DNA of 64,000 bases from Zhihengliuella flava (GCF_015751895.1 NZ_JADOTZ010000001.1:372001-436000); one strand, 5' to 3'; counted from the stretch's first letter, positions 1 through 9,813 are shown. The notes: a model not told the origin generated them from the sequence alone. Numbers and translations: made by a program.

Positions 1-197
1 TGCTGGGCGGTCTGCAGCATCTTCTGGCCATGCTCGTCCGTGCCGGTCATGAAGAAGACGTCGTACCCGTCCAGGCGCTTGAACCGCGCCATGGCGTCGG
101 TGGCGATGACCTCGTAGGCGTGGCCAATATGGGGCACACCGTTGGGGTAGGAGATCGCGGTCGTGATGAAGTAGGGGTTCAGCTCGGTGGAAGTCAC
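1..197 (-). CDS. metG: Methionyl-tRNA synthetase, N-terminal part (cut by left edge)
   Basis: Charges tRNA-Met with methionine in the cytoplasm; class I synthetase. The 65 codons present read from a GTG at 197 and show the family start: YPNG then PHIGHAYE (the HIGH signature), followed by [18 protein letters not shown] and TGTDEHGQK, which is the nucleotide-binding N-terminus of MetRS. The rest of the protein lies beyond position 1. The GTG has no Shine-Dalgarno sequence but is preceded at 6 nt by TAGATT, so a leaderless transcript is likely. It is transcribed in the same direction as serA, which lies upstream, with a strong hairpin between the two. Confidence 0.93.
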   Translation of the reverse strand, partial: MTSTELNPYFITTAISYPNGVPHIGHAYEVIATDAMARFKRLDGYDVFFMTGTDEHGQKMLQTAQ

Positions 198-203
198 CCC
201 ACG

Positions 204-209
204 AATCTA
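204..209 (-). promoter_or_regulatory. Candidate -10 of leaderless metG
   Basis: TAGATT on the minus strand ends 6 nt before the metG GTG, placing the expected transcription start on or next to the start codon. No convincing -35 box is visible. Confidence 0.45.
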
Positions 210-264
210 CCGTATGTGCGCTGCAGGATCGGAGTCGGCCGAGCGCGTGAAGCCCGGTTAACGC

Positions 265-306
265 ACGACGCCGCCGGGCACCAGATCCGGTGCGCGACGG
301 CGTCGT
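265..306 (-). terminator. Hairpin downstream of serA
   Basis: A 9-bp arm (265-273 with 298-306) encloses a 5-bp arm (278-282 with 289-293), starting 20 nt after the serA stop. There is no long U-run, so efficiency as an intrinsic terminator is uncertain. It separates serA from metG. Confidence 0.55.
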
Positions 307-325
307 CCGCGGGCAGAAATACGGC

Positions 326-1918
326 CTAGGTGAGGTCCACCTCGCGGGCGAAATCAGCGCCCACGGCGTGGCGAACCTGCTCCAGCGTCCCCTCCGGCAA
401 GGAATTGTCCACGGTGAGGACCACGAGGGCCTCCGACGTCTCGGCATTCGGTGCGACCTGCATGCCCACGATGTTGACTCCGCGCTCGCCGAGGATCGCA
501 CCCAACGAACCCACGACGCCGGGGCGGTCCTGGTAGCGCAACACCACCAAATGCTCGGCGATGGGAATCTCGATCTCGAATCCGTCAATGCCGACGAGCT
601 TCTCGATCTGCTTCGGGCCGGTCAGCGTGCCAGAGACGGCGATCTGCGTGCCATCGCTCGTCGAACCCCGCAGGTTGAGGACGTTGCGGTATTCCGGTGA
701 GTCCGTGGTGGTGATCAAGCGAGCCGCCACACCGCGCTGTTCGGCGAGGACCGGGGCGTTCACGTAGGACACCTGCTCGGAAACAACGTCTGTGAAGACG
801 CCCTTGAGCGCGGCCAGTTCCAGTGCCTTGACGTCGAGGGTGGAGATTTCCCCGGCCACCTCGATGTCGAGGGAGACCAGCGAATCGCGCGTCAGGGCCG
901 TGAAGATCCGACCCAGCTTCTCGATCAAGGGGATCCCCGGGCGGACGCTCTCGTCGATGACGCCGCCGGCCACGTTGACGGCGTCCGGCACCAGTTCGCC
1001 AGCTAGGGCCAGGCGCACGGACTTGGCCACGGAAACGCCCGCCTTCTCCTGCGCCTCTTCGGTCGACGCGCCCAGGTGCGGGGTCACAATGACGTTCTCA
1101 AACTCGAAGAACGGCAGGTCCGTGCTCGGCTCCTTGACGAAAACGTCGATGCCGGCGCCAGCGATCTGCTGGTCCTTCAGCGCGGTGTACAGCGCGTCTT
1201 CGTCCACCAGGCCGCCGCGGGCCACATTGACCACGTACGCCGAGCTCTTCATCTTGGAGAAGGCGTCAGCGCCGAGCATGCCGAGGGTCTCCGGCGTCTT
1301 CGGCATGTGAATGGTGACGAAGTCGCTGGTCGCGAGCAGCTCATCGAGTTCAACCAACTTGACGCCCAGTTGCTGCGCGCGCGCTGCCGTGATGTAGGGA
1401 TCAAAGGCCACCACATTCATCCCGAACCCTTGCAGACGCGCTGCGACGAGCGCGCCAATGCGGCCGAGCCCAATGATGCCAGCCGTCTTCTCATACAGTT
1501 CGACTCCGGCGTACTTCGAACGCTTCCATTCGCCGTTCTTCAGGGCCGCGTTGGCTGCCGGGATGTGACGAGACAGGGAGACGACATGGCCCACGGTCAG
1601 TTCCGCGGCGGAGATGATGTTGGAGGTCGGCGCATTGACCACCATGACACCGGCCTGGGTGGCGGCCTTGATGTCGACGTTATCCAGTCCGACGCCGGCG
1701 CGGGCGATCACCTTCAGCTGCTGAGCAGCCGCAATGGCTTCCGCGTCAACTTGTGTAGCGGAGCGAACGAGGATCGCATCCACGTCCGCAATGGCGCTCA
1801 AGAGCTCCCCGCGGTCGGCACCATTGGCACGGCGGATCTCAAAATCCGGGCCGAGGGCCGCGATGGTCGCGGGCGAAAGCTCTTCGGCGAGCAAAACGAC
1901 GGGCTTGGTTTCTGACAC
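326..1918 (-). CDS. serA: D-3-phosphoglycerate dehydrogenase (long form with ACT domain)
   Basis: Oxidises 3-phosphoglycerate to 3-phosphohydroxypyruvate with NAD, the first step of serine synthesis. 530 aa, the usual length of the actinobacterial long form. The Rossmann motif GLGRIG is at 150-155; catalytic Arg234 (NVARGG), Glu263 (VKEP) and His281 (PHLGAS) are present. After about residue 315 come the intervening allosteric domain and a C-terminal ACT domain (LRYQDRPGVVGSLGAILGER) that normally binds serine for feedback control. The reading frame stays open upstream, but I choose GTG 1918 because AAAGGTG lies just before it and residue 1 then begins at the conserved SETKPVVLLAE segment. It stands alone, divergent from the amidase gene. 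Confidence 0.93.
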   Translation of the reverse strand: MSETKPVVLLAEELSPATIAALGPDFEIRRANGADRGELLSAIADVDAILVRSATQVDAEAIAAAQQLKVIARAGVGLDNVDIKAATQAGVMVVNAPTSNIISAAELTVGHVVSLSRHIPAANAALKNGEWKRSKYAGVELYEKTAGIIGLGRIGALVAARLQGFGMNVVAFDPYITAARAQQLGVKLVELDELLATSDFVTIHMPKTPETLGMLGADAFSKMKSSAYVVNVARGGLVDEDALYTALKDQQIAGAGIDVFVKEPSTDLPFFEFENVIVTPHLGASTEEAQEKAGVSVAKSVRLALAGELVPDAVNVAGGVIDESVRPGIPLIEKLGRIFTALTRDSLVSLDIEVAGEISTLDVKALELAALKGVFTDVVSEQVSYVNAPVLAEQRGVAARLITTTDSPEYRNVLNLRGSTSDGTQIAVSGTLTGPKQIEKLVGIDGFEIEIPIAEHLVVLRYQDRPGVVGSLGAILGERGVNIVGMQVAPNAETSEALVVLTVDNSLPEGTLEQVRHAVGADFAREVDLT

Positions 1919-1981
1919 TTCGGTGGCACCTTTGTTTCGTGTGGAGGCGAATTCGAGACGGCGGATCGTCGCCAGGCCCAG

Positions 1982-1987
1982 ATTATC
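1982..1987 (-). promoter_or_regulatory. Candidate -10 of serA
   Basis: GATAAT on the minus strand, with TTCGGC 17 nt upstream as a poor -35. Position relative to the GTG at 1918 is plausible for an untranslated leader of about 57 nt. Confidence 0.3.
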
Positions 1988-2222
1988 GGCGTTCCCGGCG
2001 CCCTGCCGAACGACGCTCCGTACTGTTACAGCCGCGCCCGCCATCTCGCGACATGTCCTGACGGACACAATGGTGCGGCCGTCACCGACTCGATGCTCCA
2101 AGCGGCGCAGGGCAAGCTAGGCCGCCATCGCTAGCGCGTGATTGCTGTGCTTCAACCTGTGAACTCACGGGACGTTCCATGAATTTGACGCCTTGATGCG
2201 TGTCGATAAACACGGAAAGACC

Positions 2223-2251
2223 TTGAAAGAGGTAGTCAAGTGGTGTAAAGC
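2223..2251 (+). promoter_or_regulatory. Candidate promoter of the SLH amidase gene
   Basis: TTGAAA at 2223-2228, a 17-nt spacer, then TAAAGC at 2246-2251. The -35 is good, the -10 is weak. Confidence 0.3.
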
Positions 2252-2300
2252 GGTTCGAGAGACCGCGCACTCGCACCTTCCCCACCTTTGGAGCTGTCCT

Positions 2301-4064
2301 ATGGCGCCCCCGTACGCCCCCACCCGTCGACGTTCTACTCACGTCCTCGCCACGACGGCAGCCTTAGCTGTCCTCGCCACCATGCTCGCTCCCGCCGCTA
2401 TCGCGCAGCCGGCAGCGACACCCCAGGCGTCAACACCCATGGCGCCTCAGCCGAGCGCCAACTCATCAGCCGACGTCGTGGAGACCACAGCCGCCGCCGA
2501 CGGCGATGAGACGGCCTCCCTGACTCTGAACCCTGACGATGCCGTCGTCTTCGCCGCCTCGTGGACTGGCGAAAACCCTGACATTGAATACCGGATCCAC
2601 ACCGCCGACGGCTGGCAAGAATGGCAGCCAGTGGACCCAGAAGTAGACGGTGCCGATCACGCACATGATCACGCGGACGGGGGCGATGCAAGCACTAGTG
2701 GCGAGCCAAGTACGGAAGACGAACGTGTCTCGGACGCCCTCATTGTGGCCGACGCGGATCGCCTCGAAGCGCGAGCAGCCAACGAAGCCTACGCTGGCGC
2801 ACTTGACATCACCGCCTACACGTCACAGGTGACGCAGACAGACCGCAACGTCACTGCGCCCATCGCCAGCACCTACAGTTCCGGCAACGAGTCCGTCCTC
2901 GATCGTGTGATCCCCCGCTCCAGCTGGGGCGCAGCGAATGCCCTCTGCAGCCTGGGAACGACGCCCAAGAAAAAGGGCGTCCTGATCCATCACACTGCGG
3001 GCAGCAATGATTACTCACGCGATCAGGTCCCCGGGATCTTGCGTGGTATCCAGCAGTTCCACATGTCCAAGGACCCGACGTGGTGCGACATCGGTTACCA
3101 CATGCTGGTGGACAAGTGGGGCAATATCTACGAAGGACGTGCTGGCGGTCTCAACCTCGCCGTCGTCGGAACCCATGCTGCGGGGTGGAACGGTGACATG
3201 TTTGGCGTGTCCGTGATGGGCGACTACACCTACGCCACGCCGTCCTCCGGGGTCATTAAGTCACTCCAAGAAGTGGTGGGCTGGCAGGCCAAGTATTGGG
3301 GCTACGATCCCCGTGCGCGCGCCACCATGATCGCCGGCGGCGGCGGTAAATACGCGGCCGGCCAATCCGTGACTCTCAACCGTGTGAGTGGGCACAGAGA
3401 CGTCGGCTGGACCTCCTGCCCGGGCGCCAACCTCTACGCCATGATGGACACCATTCGCTCAGGTGCCGTGCAGTACATGGCTCGCGAACACGTCAAGGTT
3501 GGCCCCTTCCTCGATGTCGGCGGGACAGCGTTCGCCCAGCACATCTTGTGGCTTTGGCAGGAGGGCGTCACTTCTGGTTACACCGACGGCACGTTCCGGC
3601 CGACGCGCTATGTTTCTCGCCTTGAGATGGCGACGTTCTTGTACCGCTATCACGGCCCCACCGGCTACAGCGGCCCCAAGGTGGACCCCTACACCGATAT
3701 CCCGAAGACACACAGCTATGCCGAAGAAATCGGCTGGGCCAAACTCAAAGAGATCACCAGCGGGTACACGGACGGGCGATTTGGCCCACAGGACACGATC
3801 ACGCGCGGCCAAATGGCCTCGTTCCTGTACTCGTACACGCAGAATGTCTGCCGGATCAATCGTGGCTACACACCACCGAACACCTCGCGATTTGAGGACA
3901 TGAACGTCGGCGGAGCGTTCTACGAGGCCGTCTCCTGGGCGGCAGCCCGCGGGATTACCTCTGGCTACAGTGACGGCACGTTCCGGCCAAGCAAGCCAAC
4001 CACCCGCGGCGAGATGGCAGCGTTCTTGAAGAACTTGGACGACTTCGTCGGCAATCGCTGCTAG
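2301..4064 (+). CDS. Secreted N-acetylmuramoyl-L-alanine amidase (PGRP type) with three SLH repeats
   Basis: Predicted to cleave the bond between MurNAc and L-Ala in peptidoglycan, outside the membrane. 587 aa. A Sec signal peptide covers residues 1 to about 35 (ending APAAIAQ). A beta-rich region (FAASWTGENPDIEYRI, GWQEWQPVD) as in actinobacterial PGRP proteins comes next, followed by a short Asp/His-rich stretch. The amidase domain runs from about 205 to 385: zinc ligands His230 or His231 (IHHTAG), His365 (SGHRDVGW) and Cys373 (TSCPGA) and the Tyr of DIGYH are all present, so it should be active. Three S-layer homology repeats fill residues 395-587 (each with SGYxDGxFxP). I start at ATG 2301 (GGAG 7 nt upstream), which exposes the signal peptide; the frame opens earlier. 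Converges on the SpoIID-SLH gene. Confidence 0.88.
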   Translation: MAPPYAPTRRRSTHVLATTAALAVLATMLAPAAIAQPAATPQASTPMAPQPSANSSADVVETTAAADGDETASLTLNPDDAVVFAASWTGENPDIEYRIHTADGWQEWQPVDPEVDGADHAHDHADGGDASTSGEPSTEDERVSDALIVADADRLEARAANEAYAGALDITAYTSQVTQTDRNVTAPIASTYSSGNESVLDRVIPRSSWGAANALCSLGTTPKKKGVLIHHTAGSNDYSRDQVPGILRGIQQFHMSKDPTWCDIGYHMLVDKWGNIYEGRAGGLNLAVVGTHAAGWNGDMFGVSVMGDYTYATPSSGVIKSLQEVVGWQAKYWGYDPRARATMIAGGGGKYAAGQSVTLNRVSGHRDVGWTSCPGANLYAMMDTIRSGAVQYMAREHVKVGPFLDVGGTAFAQHILWLWQEGVTSGYTDGTFRPTRYVSRLEMATFLYRYHGPTGYSGPKVDPYTDIPKTHSYAEEIGWAKLKEITSGYTDGRFGPQDTITRGQMASFLYSYTQNVCRINRGYTPPNTSRFEDMNVGGAFYEAVSWAAARGITSGYSDGTFRPSKPTTRGEMAAFLKNLDDFVGNRC

Positions 4065-4088
4065 CGTTCAACCCCACCGACGCGCCGC

Positions 4089-4125
4089 GGGGCGCCGTCC
4101 CAGCACCTGCTGCGGACGGCGCCCC
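4089..4125. terminator. Bidirectional terminator hairpin between the two SLH genes
   Basis: Perfect 12-bp arms (4089-4100 with 4114-4125) whose loop itself forms a 5-bp extension (CAGCA with TGCTG), one bulged base. It lies between converging stop codons at 4064 and 4170, so it can serve both. Confidence 0.75.
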
Positions 4126-4169
4126 GTGTGCGCGTGGCTGACCGCTCGGTGGCGACGGGCACGGCCTGC

Positions 4170-6041
4170 TTAGCAGGGACCGCCGGTATAGCTGTCCAGG
4201 CGGTACAGGAAGGCGGCCATCTCGCCGCGCGTTGTGGACTTGCTGGAGCGATAGGTTCCGTCGCCGAAGCCACCGGTGATTGACGTGCTGTTGAGCCAAG
4301 AGATGGCCTCGTAGAACGCGCCCCCGGGCCGCACGTCGGTAAACGCGGAATTCGTTGGTGCGGTAAACCCGCGGTCCTTGCCGCAGACATTCTGCGTGTA
4401 GGCGTAGAGGAAGGCGGCCATCTGACCCCGGGTGATCGTGTCCCGCAACCCGAATCTGCCGTCCGTATAACCGCTTGTTATGCCGCGATCGGCGGTCCAG
4501 CCGATTTCCTGCGCGTAGCTATGGCCCTCAGGGACATCGGTGAACACGTCTGCTGATGGCTCGGGGAAATTCGGGCTGCTGTAGCGGTACAGAAAAGTGG
4601 CCATCTCGTAGCGGGCGACGTATTGCTGGGGCCGAAAGGTTCCGTCCGTGTAACCGCTGGTGATGCCCTCCCCCGCGAGCCATTCCACGTAGCGCTCGAA
4701 CGTGGTGCCTTGGATATCCGTAAACGTCGGCGGCTCCCCGTAGAACGCACTTTTGAGCCCCAGTGCCCACCGCACCGCATCCTTCGAAAGGGTCTTGGAT
4801 ACGCCCCCGCTGCTCGTCGCGGTCACTGAGGCCACGGCGTCGTCGGCACCATGGCGCAATTGCACCGTGGCCACATCAGGCAGCCCAAAGGCCGAACGCA
4901 TCTTCGCCTGAGACACGGAGGCCGACCACGTGCTGTTCGGGTTGGTGCTGGCCAGCGACCAGGGATCAGGGTGAGATTTCAGGTACGGCACCGCGGAGGT
5001 CCACACGGATTCTGAGTTCCTAGTGTGGCCGCCGGAGGACGAATGATAGACGGCATCTATGGGGTAGCCGGCATACATCATCACCCGCGAAGCCGTGGGA
5101 ACACCCTGACTGCTAAAAATGACGGTCCCATCGACGGCGTTCTTCCACTTCTTGCCGTAGACGCCATTGGTCCCCTCATTCTCCTTGGCCCAACCGGTGA
5201 ACTTCTGGGAGGTCACCGAATCATAGACGTGGCAATTGCAGTTGGACTTCAACGACCCCATGTTCCGTAGCGCGTAAGAGCGCCCGGCCACAGCCTGGGC
5301 CGCGAGCGCGGCCGTCTGCCACGAGGACGGAACCTCGGCGAGGCCGTAGAGGTATTCGTCATTCATGCGGAGCGTGTTCACGAGGTTGATCTTGCCGCCG
5401 AGCACCTCGGCGCGCATGCTGCCGTGGCGATACTCCCCCGTGCTGCCGGAGTTCGCGCCGGCCACCTTGAGCGTGGTCTGCTGGCTGCCCTCCGTCCAAA
5501 ATCGCGTGTTCTGCCACTGGATGCCCACCGAGCTGGCGTTGAGGACCTTCTCCTCGTCCTTGCCATCATTCGGCGTCATGTCGCCAAAATTGGCCTCGAT
5601 CTTGCCCTCGACGAGCCTCAGTTGGACAGACGAGGTAGTACGGTGCCACTGACCATTGATGCTCAACCGCATGGCACCGTTGGTCGGGACCAGCGTGGTG
5701 GACTGGGCGTGAAGCAATTGGACCTTGATGTTCTCGGCCGCACGCAGCTTGCTGGTCACCAATGAGGCGGGCGCGTAGTAGTACTCGAGGATCTGTTCAT
5801 AGTTCCAGCCGTCCAAGGCCTGCCCCTGGGCACCGTACTGGCTCATACCGACGCCGTGGCCCCAACCGGCGCCGTCGAACTCGAACGAGCTGGGCACCGA
5901 GGCCGCAGCCGGCGCTGCGGTGCCCGCGACCGCGCTGACTCCAAGCCCCACGGCCAAGAACCCGGCCAGCAGACGGCGACGTCGGGGCAGCCGAGCGGGC
6001 CCTGTGTGATCCGGTAAGCGGCGAGTGGCAAAGATCCTCAT
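4170..6041 (-). CDS. Secreted SpoIID/LytB-domain protein with three SLH repeats
   Basis: SpoIID-family proteins are lytic transglycosylases or enhancers of cell-wall amidases (LytB). 623 aa. The N-terminus has RRRR, a hydrophobic stretch and AxA sites near residue 48, so a signal peptide (possibly Tat). The SpoIID domain covers about 55-350: WGHGVGMSQYGAQGQA is the hallmark motif, and LYGLAEVPSSW with AAQAVAGRSYAL follows, keeping the conserved Glu region. A linker leads to three C-terminal SLH repeats (about 430-623) that closely resemble those of the convergent amidase (SGYTDGTFRP). The ATG at 6041 has no clear ribosome binding site; TACACT ends 7 nt upstream, fitting a leaderless mRNA. Sporulation genes are absent here, so a vegetative wall-remodelling role is the better reading. 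Confidence 0.85.
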   Translation of the reverse strand: MRIFATRRLPDHTGPARLPRRRRLLAGFLAVGLGVSAVAGTAAPAAASVPSSFEFDGAGWGHGVGMSQYGAQGQALDGWNYEQILEYYYAPASLVTSKLRAAENIKVQLLHAQSTTLVPTNGAMRLSINGQWHRTTSSVQLRLVEGKIEANFGDMTPNDGKDEEKVLNASSVGIQWQNTRFWTEGSQQTTLKVAGANSGSTGEYRHGSMRAEVLGGKINLVNTLRMNDEYLYGLAEVPSSWQTAALAAQAVAGRSYALRNMGSLKSNCNCHVYDSVTSQKFTGWAKENEGTNGVYGKKWKNAVDGTVIFSSQGVPTASRVMMYAGYPIDAVYHSSSGGHTRNSESVWTSAVPYLKSHPDPWSLASTNPNSTWSASVSQAKMRSAFGLPDVATVQLRHGADDAVASVTATSSGGVSKTLSKDAVRWALGLKSAFYGEPPTFTDIQGTTFERYVEWLAGEGITSGYTDGTFRPQQYVARYEMATFLYRYSSPNFPEPSADVFTDVPEGHSYAQEIGWTADRGITSGYTDGRFGLRDTITRGQMAAFLYAYTQNVCGKDRGFTAPTNSAFTDVRPGGAFYEAISWLNSTSITGGFGDGTYRSSKSTTRGEMAAFLYRLDSYTGGPC

Positions 6042-6048
6042 GAACTTA

Positions 6049-6054
6049 AGTGTA
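6049..6054 (-). promoter_or_regulatory. Candidate -10 of the SpoIID-SLH gene
   Basis: TACACT on the minus strand, 7 nt before the ATG at 6041; a GTTTCA box lies 17 nt further upstream. Suggests leaderless transcription. Confidence 0.45.
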
Positions 6055-6090
6055 GTTCGCTCGTTCGGGCGTGAAACGACTGGTGAGCAC

Positions 6091-6130
6091 AGCAAAACCC
6101 GGCCCGAAAAGCTCGGGTCCGGGTTCTGCT
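6091..6130 (-). terminator. Terminator downstream of ilvC
   Basis: A 17-bp imperfect stem (AGCA.AACCCGG.CCCGA paired with its complement, one mismatch and one bulge) around a 5-nt loop, 25 nt after the ilvC stop. It ends the ilv transcript before the SpoIID gene. Confidence 0.7.
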
Positions 6131-6155
6131 GTGACCTTAAGAGTGGGCGATGGCC

Positions 6156-7193
<1,038 letters not shown>

Positions 7194-7215
7194 TTAGCGT
7201 AGGACGGGTCTTGAG

Positions 7216-7734
7216 TTAGGCGGAGGCTGCACGCAGCGCGCGGTCTGACATGGACTTGGCGCCGCGGCCGATGGCCAACGTCCCGGATTGCACGATTTCC
7301 TTGATGCCAAACGGCTCGAGGACCTCCAAGAGAGCATCGAGCTTTTCGACGGTGCCAGTGGCCTCGAGGACGAGCGAGTCGGTAGACACGTCGACCACTG
7401 ACGCGCGGAAGAGGTCAGCTGCCTGGGTTACCTGCAGCCGGGTGACCGCGTCCGCGCGGACCTTGACGAGTATGTGGTCGCGCTGCACCGAGGATTCGGG
7501 TGTCAGCTCGACGATCTTGAGTACATTGATCAGCTTGTTCAATTGCTTGGTGACCTGTTCCAGCAGGTCACCCTCGGCGTCGACCACCACGGTCACGCGG
7601 GAAATCCCGTCGTGTTCGGTGGGACCGACAGCCAGCGAATCGATGTTAAAGGAGCGGCGCGCGAAGAGCCCGGCCACTCGGGTCAGGACGCCCGGGACGT
7701 CCTCGACCAGCACGGAAAGCGTATGGCGTGCCAT
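7216..7734 (-). CDS. ilvN: Acetolactate synthase small (regulatory) subunit
   Basis: Regulatory partner of IlvB; binds valine for feedback inhibition. 172 aa. The N-terminal ACT domain (RHTLSVLVEDVPGVLTRVAGLF, positions 3 to about 80, quoted in part) and a second C-terminal ferredoxin-like domain ending FGIKEIVQSGTLAIGRG are both present. I start at ATG 7734, two bases after the ilvB stop, rather than in the open frame inside ilvB; the ACT domain then begins at residue 3 as in relatives. The tight spacing implies translational coupling and balanced subunit supply. Confidence 0.94.
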   Translation of the reverse strand: MARHTLSVLVEDVPGVLTRVAGLFARRSFNIDSLAVGPTEHDGISRVTVVVDAEGDLLEQVTKQLNKLINVLKIVELTPESSVQRDHILVKVRADAVTRLQVTQAADLFRASVVDVSTDSLVLEATGTVEKLDALLEVLEPFGIKEIVQSGTLAIGRGAKSMSDRALRAASA

Positions 7735-7736
7735 GT

Positions 7737-9614
7737 CTAGTCCTCCTGCTCCCAGTCGGGAGTCATGTTGCGGGCGATCTGGATCTGGTCGTTGGACACG
7801 CCGGCCGGAACCATGGGCCACACCATCGCATCACGGCTGACCACGAAATCGACGATCACCGGACGATCGTTGATCTCATTGGCCTGCTGGATCGTGGCGT
7901 CGATGTCCTCCGCACGTTCACAACGGATTCCGACGGCGCCGTACGCCTCGGCCAGTTTGACGAAGTCGGGGACACGAATCGTCCCGTGCCCCGTGTTGAG
8001 GTCGGTATTGGAGTAGCGGCCGTCGTAGAAGAGCGTCTGCCACTGCCGCACCATGCCGAGTGACGAGTTGTTGATGATGGCCACCTTGATGGGGATCTGC
8101 TTGATGACGCAGGTCGCCAATTCTTGGTTGGTCATCTGGAAACAGCCGTCGCCGTCGATGGCCCACACCGTGCGGTCGGGATTACCCACCTTGGCGCCCA
8201 TGGCGGCGGGAACGGAGTAGCCCATGGTGCCGAGCCCGCCGGAGTTCAACCACTGGTGCGGCCGCTCATACTTGACGAATTGGGCTGCCCACATCTGGTG
8301 CTGGCCAACGCCCGCGACGTACACGCCTTCGGGACCGGTGAGCTCGCCGATGCGCTGAATCACCTGCTGCGGGGCGGTCAATCCGTCGTGCGTTTCGGTG
8401 AAGCCGATCGGATAGGTTTCCCGTAGGCGGTTCAGGGTGGCCCACCAAGACGTCAGATCCGGCTTCCCGGCATCGGCCAGGTGCGTTCTCAGCGCGGAGA
8501 GCAGTTCCGGCATGATTTCCTTGACGTCGCCGACAATCGGCACGTCCGCCACGCGGTTCTTGGAGATTTCCGCGGGATCGATGTCTGCGTGAATCACCTT
8601 GGCATTCGGCGCGAACGTTGAGAGGACTCCGGTGACCCGGTCATCAAAGCGCGCGCCCAGAGTGATCAGTAGATCGGACTGCTGGAGCGCCGTCACCGCA
8701 GAAACCGAGCCGTGCATTCCGGGCATTCCCACATGCTGTTCGTGGGAATCCGGGAACGCGCCGCGCGCCATCAGGGTGGTGGTGACGGGGGCGCCGACGA
8801 ACTCGGCCAACTCCTTCAGCTCGGCCGAGGCATGACCCTTGATCACACCGCCACCGACGTAGAAGACCGGTCGCTTGGCGGCAGCAATCAGCTTGGCCGC
8901 TTCCCGCAGCTGCTTCGCGTGGCCCTTGGTCACGGTGCGGTAGCCAGGTAGATCGATCTTCGGTGGCCACGAGAACGTGGTCATCGCCTGCTGGGCGTCC
9001 TTCGTCACGTCGACCAAGACGGGTCCGGGGCGCCCCGTCGAGGCAATGTGGAACGCCTCGGCGAGCACTCGAGGGATCTCCGCCGGATCGGACACGAGGA
9101 ACGAGTGCTTCGTGATCGGCATGGTGATGCCGACGATGTCCGCTTCCTGGAAAGCGTCAGTGCCAATAAAGGCACTATTGACCTGCCCCGTGATCGCGAC
9201 GAGCGGCACGGAGTCCATGTGCGCGTCGGCAATCGCCGTGACGAGGTTGGTGGCGCCCGGCCCGGAGGTAGCGATACAAACGCCCACCTCTCCGGTCACC
9301 ATGGCGTAGCCCTGCGCTGCATGGCCTGCGCCCTGTTCGTGACGAACCAGCACGTGGTTAATCGCGCTCGAGTCCATCAGGGGGTCGTAGGTCGGGAGGA
9401 TGGCCCCACCCGGCAACCCGAAGACGTCCTTGACGCCCAGTTCTTCCAGTGAGCGGACGATGGCTTGTGAGCCAGTCATCTCGGTGGCGGCAACGGTGTT
9501 GCCCGGCCCCTGTACGGGGTTCTCCGCCACGGCGGAAGAGACAGGAGCAGCATCCTTGGCGCGACTTGCAGCCTTGGCCATCAACGCGGGGCTGATGTCG
9601 GTTCCGTTAGTCAT
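7737..9614 (-). CDS. ilvB: Acetolactate synthase large (catalytic) subunit
   Basis: ThDP- and FAD-dependent synthesis of acetolactate or acetohydroxybutyrate from pyruvate. 625 aa, with a 50-residue N-terminal extension common in actinobacteria. The catalytic Glu lies in [15 protein letters not shown], the FAD/central domain in the middle ([17 protein letters not shown] type segment), and the ThDP motif [14 protein letters not shown] followed by [12 protein letters not shown] near the C-terminus. ATG 9614 has GAAGGAAGA upstream. The upstream 160 nt hold a leader peptide and terminator, so expression should respond to branched-chain aminoacyl-tRNA supply. Confidence 0.96.
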   Translation of the reverse strand: MTNGTDISPALMAKAASRAKDAAPVSSAVAENPVQGPGNTVAATEMTGSQAIVRSLEELGVKDVFGLPGGAILPTYDPLMDSSAINHVLVRHEQGAGHAAQGYAMVTGEVGVCIATSGPGATNLVTAIADAHMDSVPLVAITGQVNSAFIGTDAFQEADIVGITMPITKHSFLVSDPAEIPRVLAEAFHIASTGRPGPVLVDVTKDAQQAMTTFSWPPKIDLPGYRTVTKGHAKQLREAAKLIAAAKRPVFYVGGGVIKGHASAELKELAEFVGAPVTTTLMARGAFPDSHEQHVGMPGMHGSVSAVTALQQSDLLITLGARFDDRVTGVLSTFAPNAKVIHADIDPAEISKNRVADVPIVGDVKEIMPELLSALRTHLADAGKPDLTSWWATLNRLRETYPIGFTETHDGLTAPQQVIQRIGELTGPEGVYVAGVGQHQMWAAQFVKYERPHQWLNSGGLGTMGYSVPAAMGAKVGNPDRTVWAIDGDGCFQMTNQELATCVIKQIPIKVAIINNSSLGMVRQWQTLFYDGRYSNTDLNTGHGTIRVPDFVKLAEAYGAVGIRCERAEDIDATIQQANEINDRPVIVDFVVSRDAMVWPMVPAGVSNDQIQIARNMTPDWEQED

Positions 9615-9648
9615 GGATTCTTCCTTCTCTTCGCAATCTTTCGCGCAT

Positions 9649-9684
9649 AAAAAAACCCCTCTGGCCGTCACGGCTTCAGTGGGG
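9649..9684 (-). terminator. ilvB attenuator terminator
   Basis: On the minus strand, CCCC/GGGG, CTG/CAG and GCCG/CGGC arms with small mismatches around a TGA loop, followed directly by seven U residues. It lies between the leader peptide stop (9730) and ilvB (9614). A further 5-bp hairpin (9704-9708 with 9714-9718) sits just before it and could belong to the alternative fold. Confidence 0.8.
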
Positions 9685-9729
9685 ATTTAGCGCGTCACCT
9701 GTCCAGCCAAGGAGGCTGTCCGTGTGGGA

Positions 9730-9777
9730 TCAGGCCACGCGCTTGGTAACTCGTAGGACGGTGATGATGTTCTGCAT
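9730..9777 (-). CDS. ilvL: ilvB leader peptide (ribosome-mediated attenuation)
   Basis: A 15-residue ORF, MQNIITVLRVTKRVA, holding two Ile, three Val and one Leu: seven of its nonstarting residues cluster around the regulatory amino acids, including adjacent Ile-Ile codons. It stops 45 nt before an intrinsic terminator with a U7 tail and 115 nt before ilvB. Such an arrangement is the textbook layout of ribosome-mediated attenuation: stalling at Ile/Val/Leu codons would favour an antiterminator. The ATG has no ribosome binding site and lies 7 nt after the candidate -10, so the peptide would be translated from a leaderless mRNA, as reported for attenuators of corynebacteria. The symbol is descriptive. 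Confidence 0.85.
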   Translation of the reverse strand: MQNIITVLRVTKRVA

Positions 9778-9784
9778 GTCACTT

Positions 9785-9813
9785 AGTTTTCCCGCCCCCA
9801 CGACGGGTGTCAA
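9785..9813 (-). promoter_or_regulatory. Promoter of the ilvB-ilvN-ilvC operon
   Basis: A perfect TTGACA -35 (9808-9813), a 17-nt spacer, and AAAACT as -10 (9785-9790). The expected start site falls at the leader peptide ATG (9777). Confidence 0.6.

Larger units (their letters stand above)
1919..2300. other. Divergent intergenic region serA / amidase, no gene seen
   Basis: About 380 bp between two divergent genes. On the minus strand a GATAAT hexamer (1982-1987) with a weak TTCGGC box 17 nt upstream could be the serA promoter, leaving a leader of about 57 nt. On the plus strand TTGAAA (2223) and TAAAGC (2246), spaced 17 nt, could serve the amidase. The serA frame continues open to 2101 and the amidase frame to 2193, but neither extension looks like protein of these families. 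I see no RNA gene or recognised riboswitch. Confidence 0.5.

Noticed and set aside
4170-6041. SpoIID as evidence of sporulation
   Set aside because: SpoIID domains also occur in LytB-type vegetative proteins, the SLH repeats are atypical for sporulation SpoIID, and no other sporulation gene is present.
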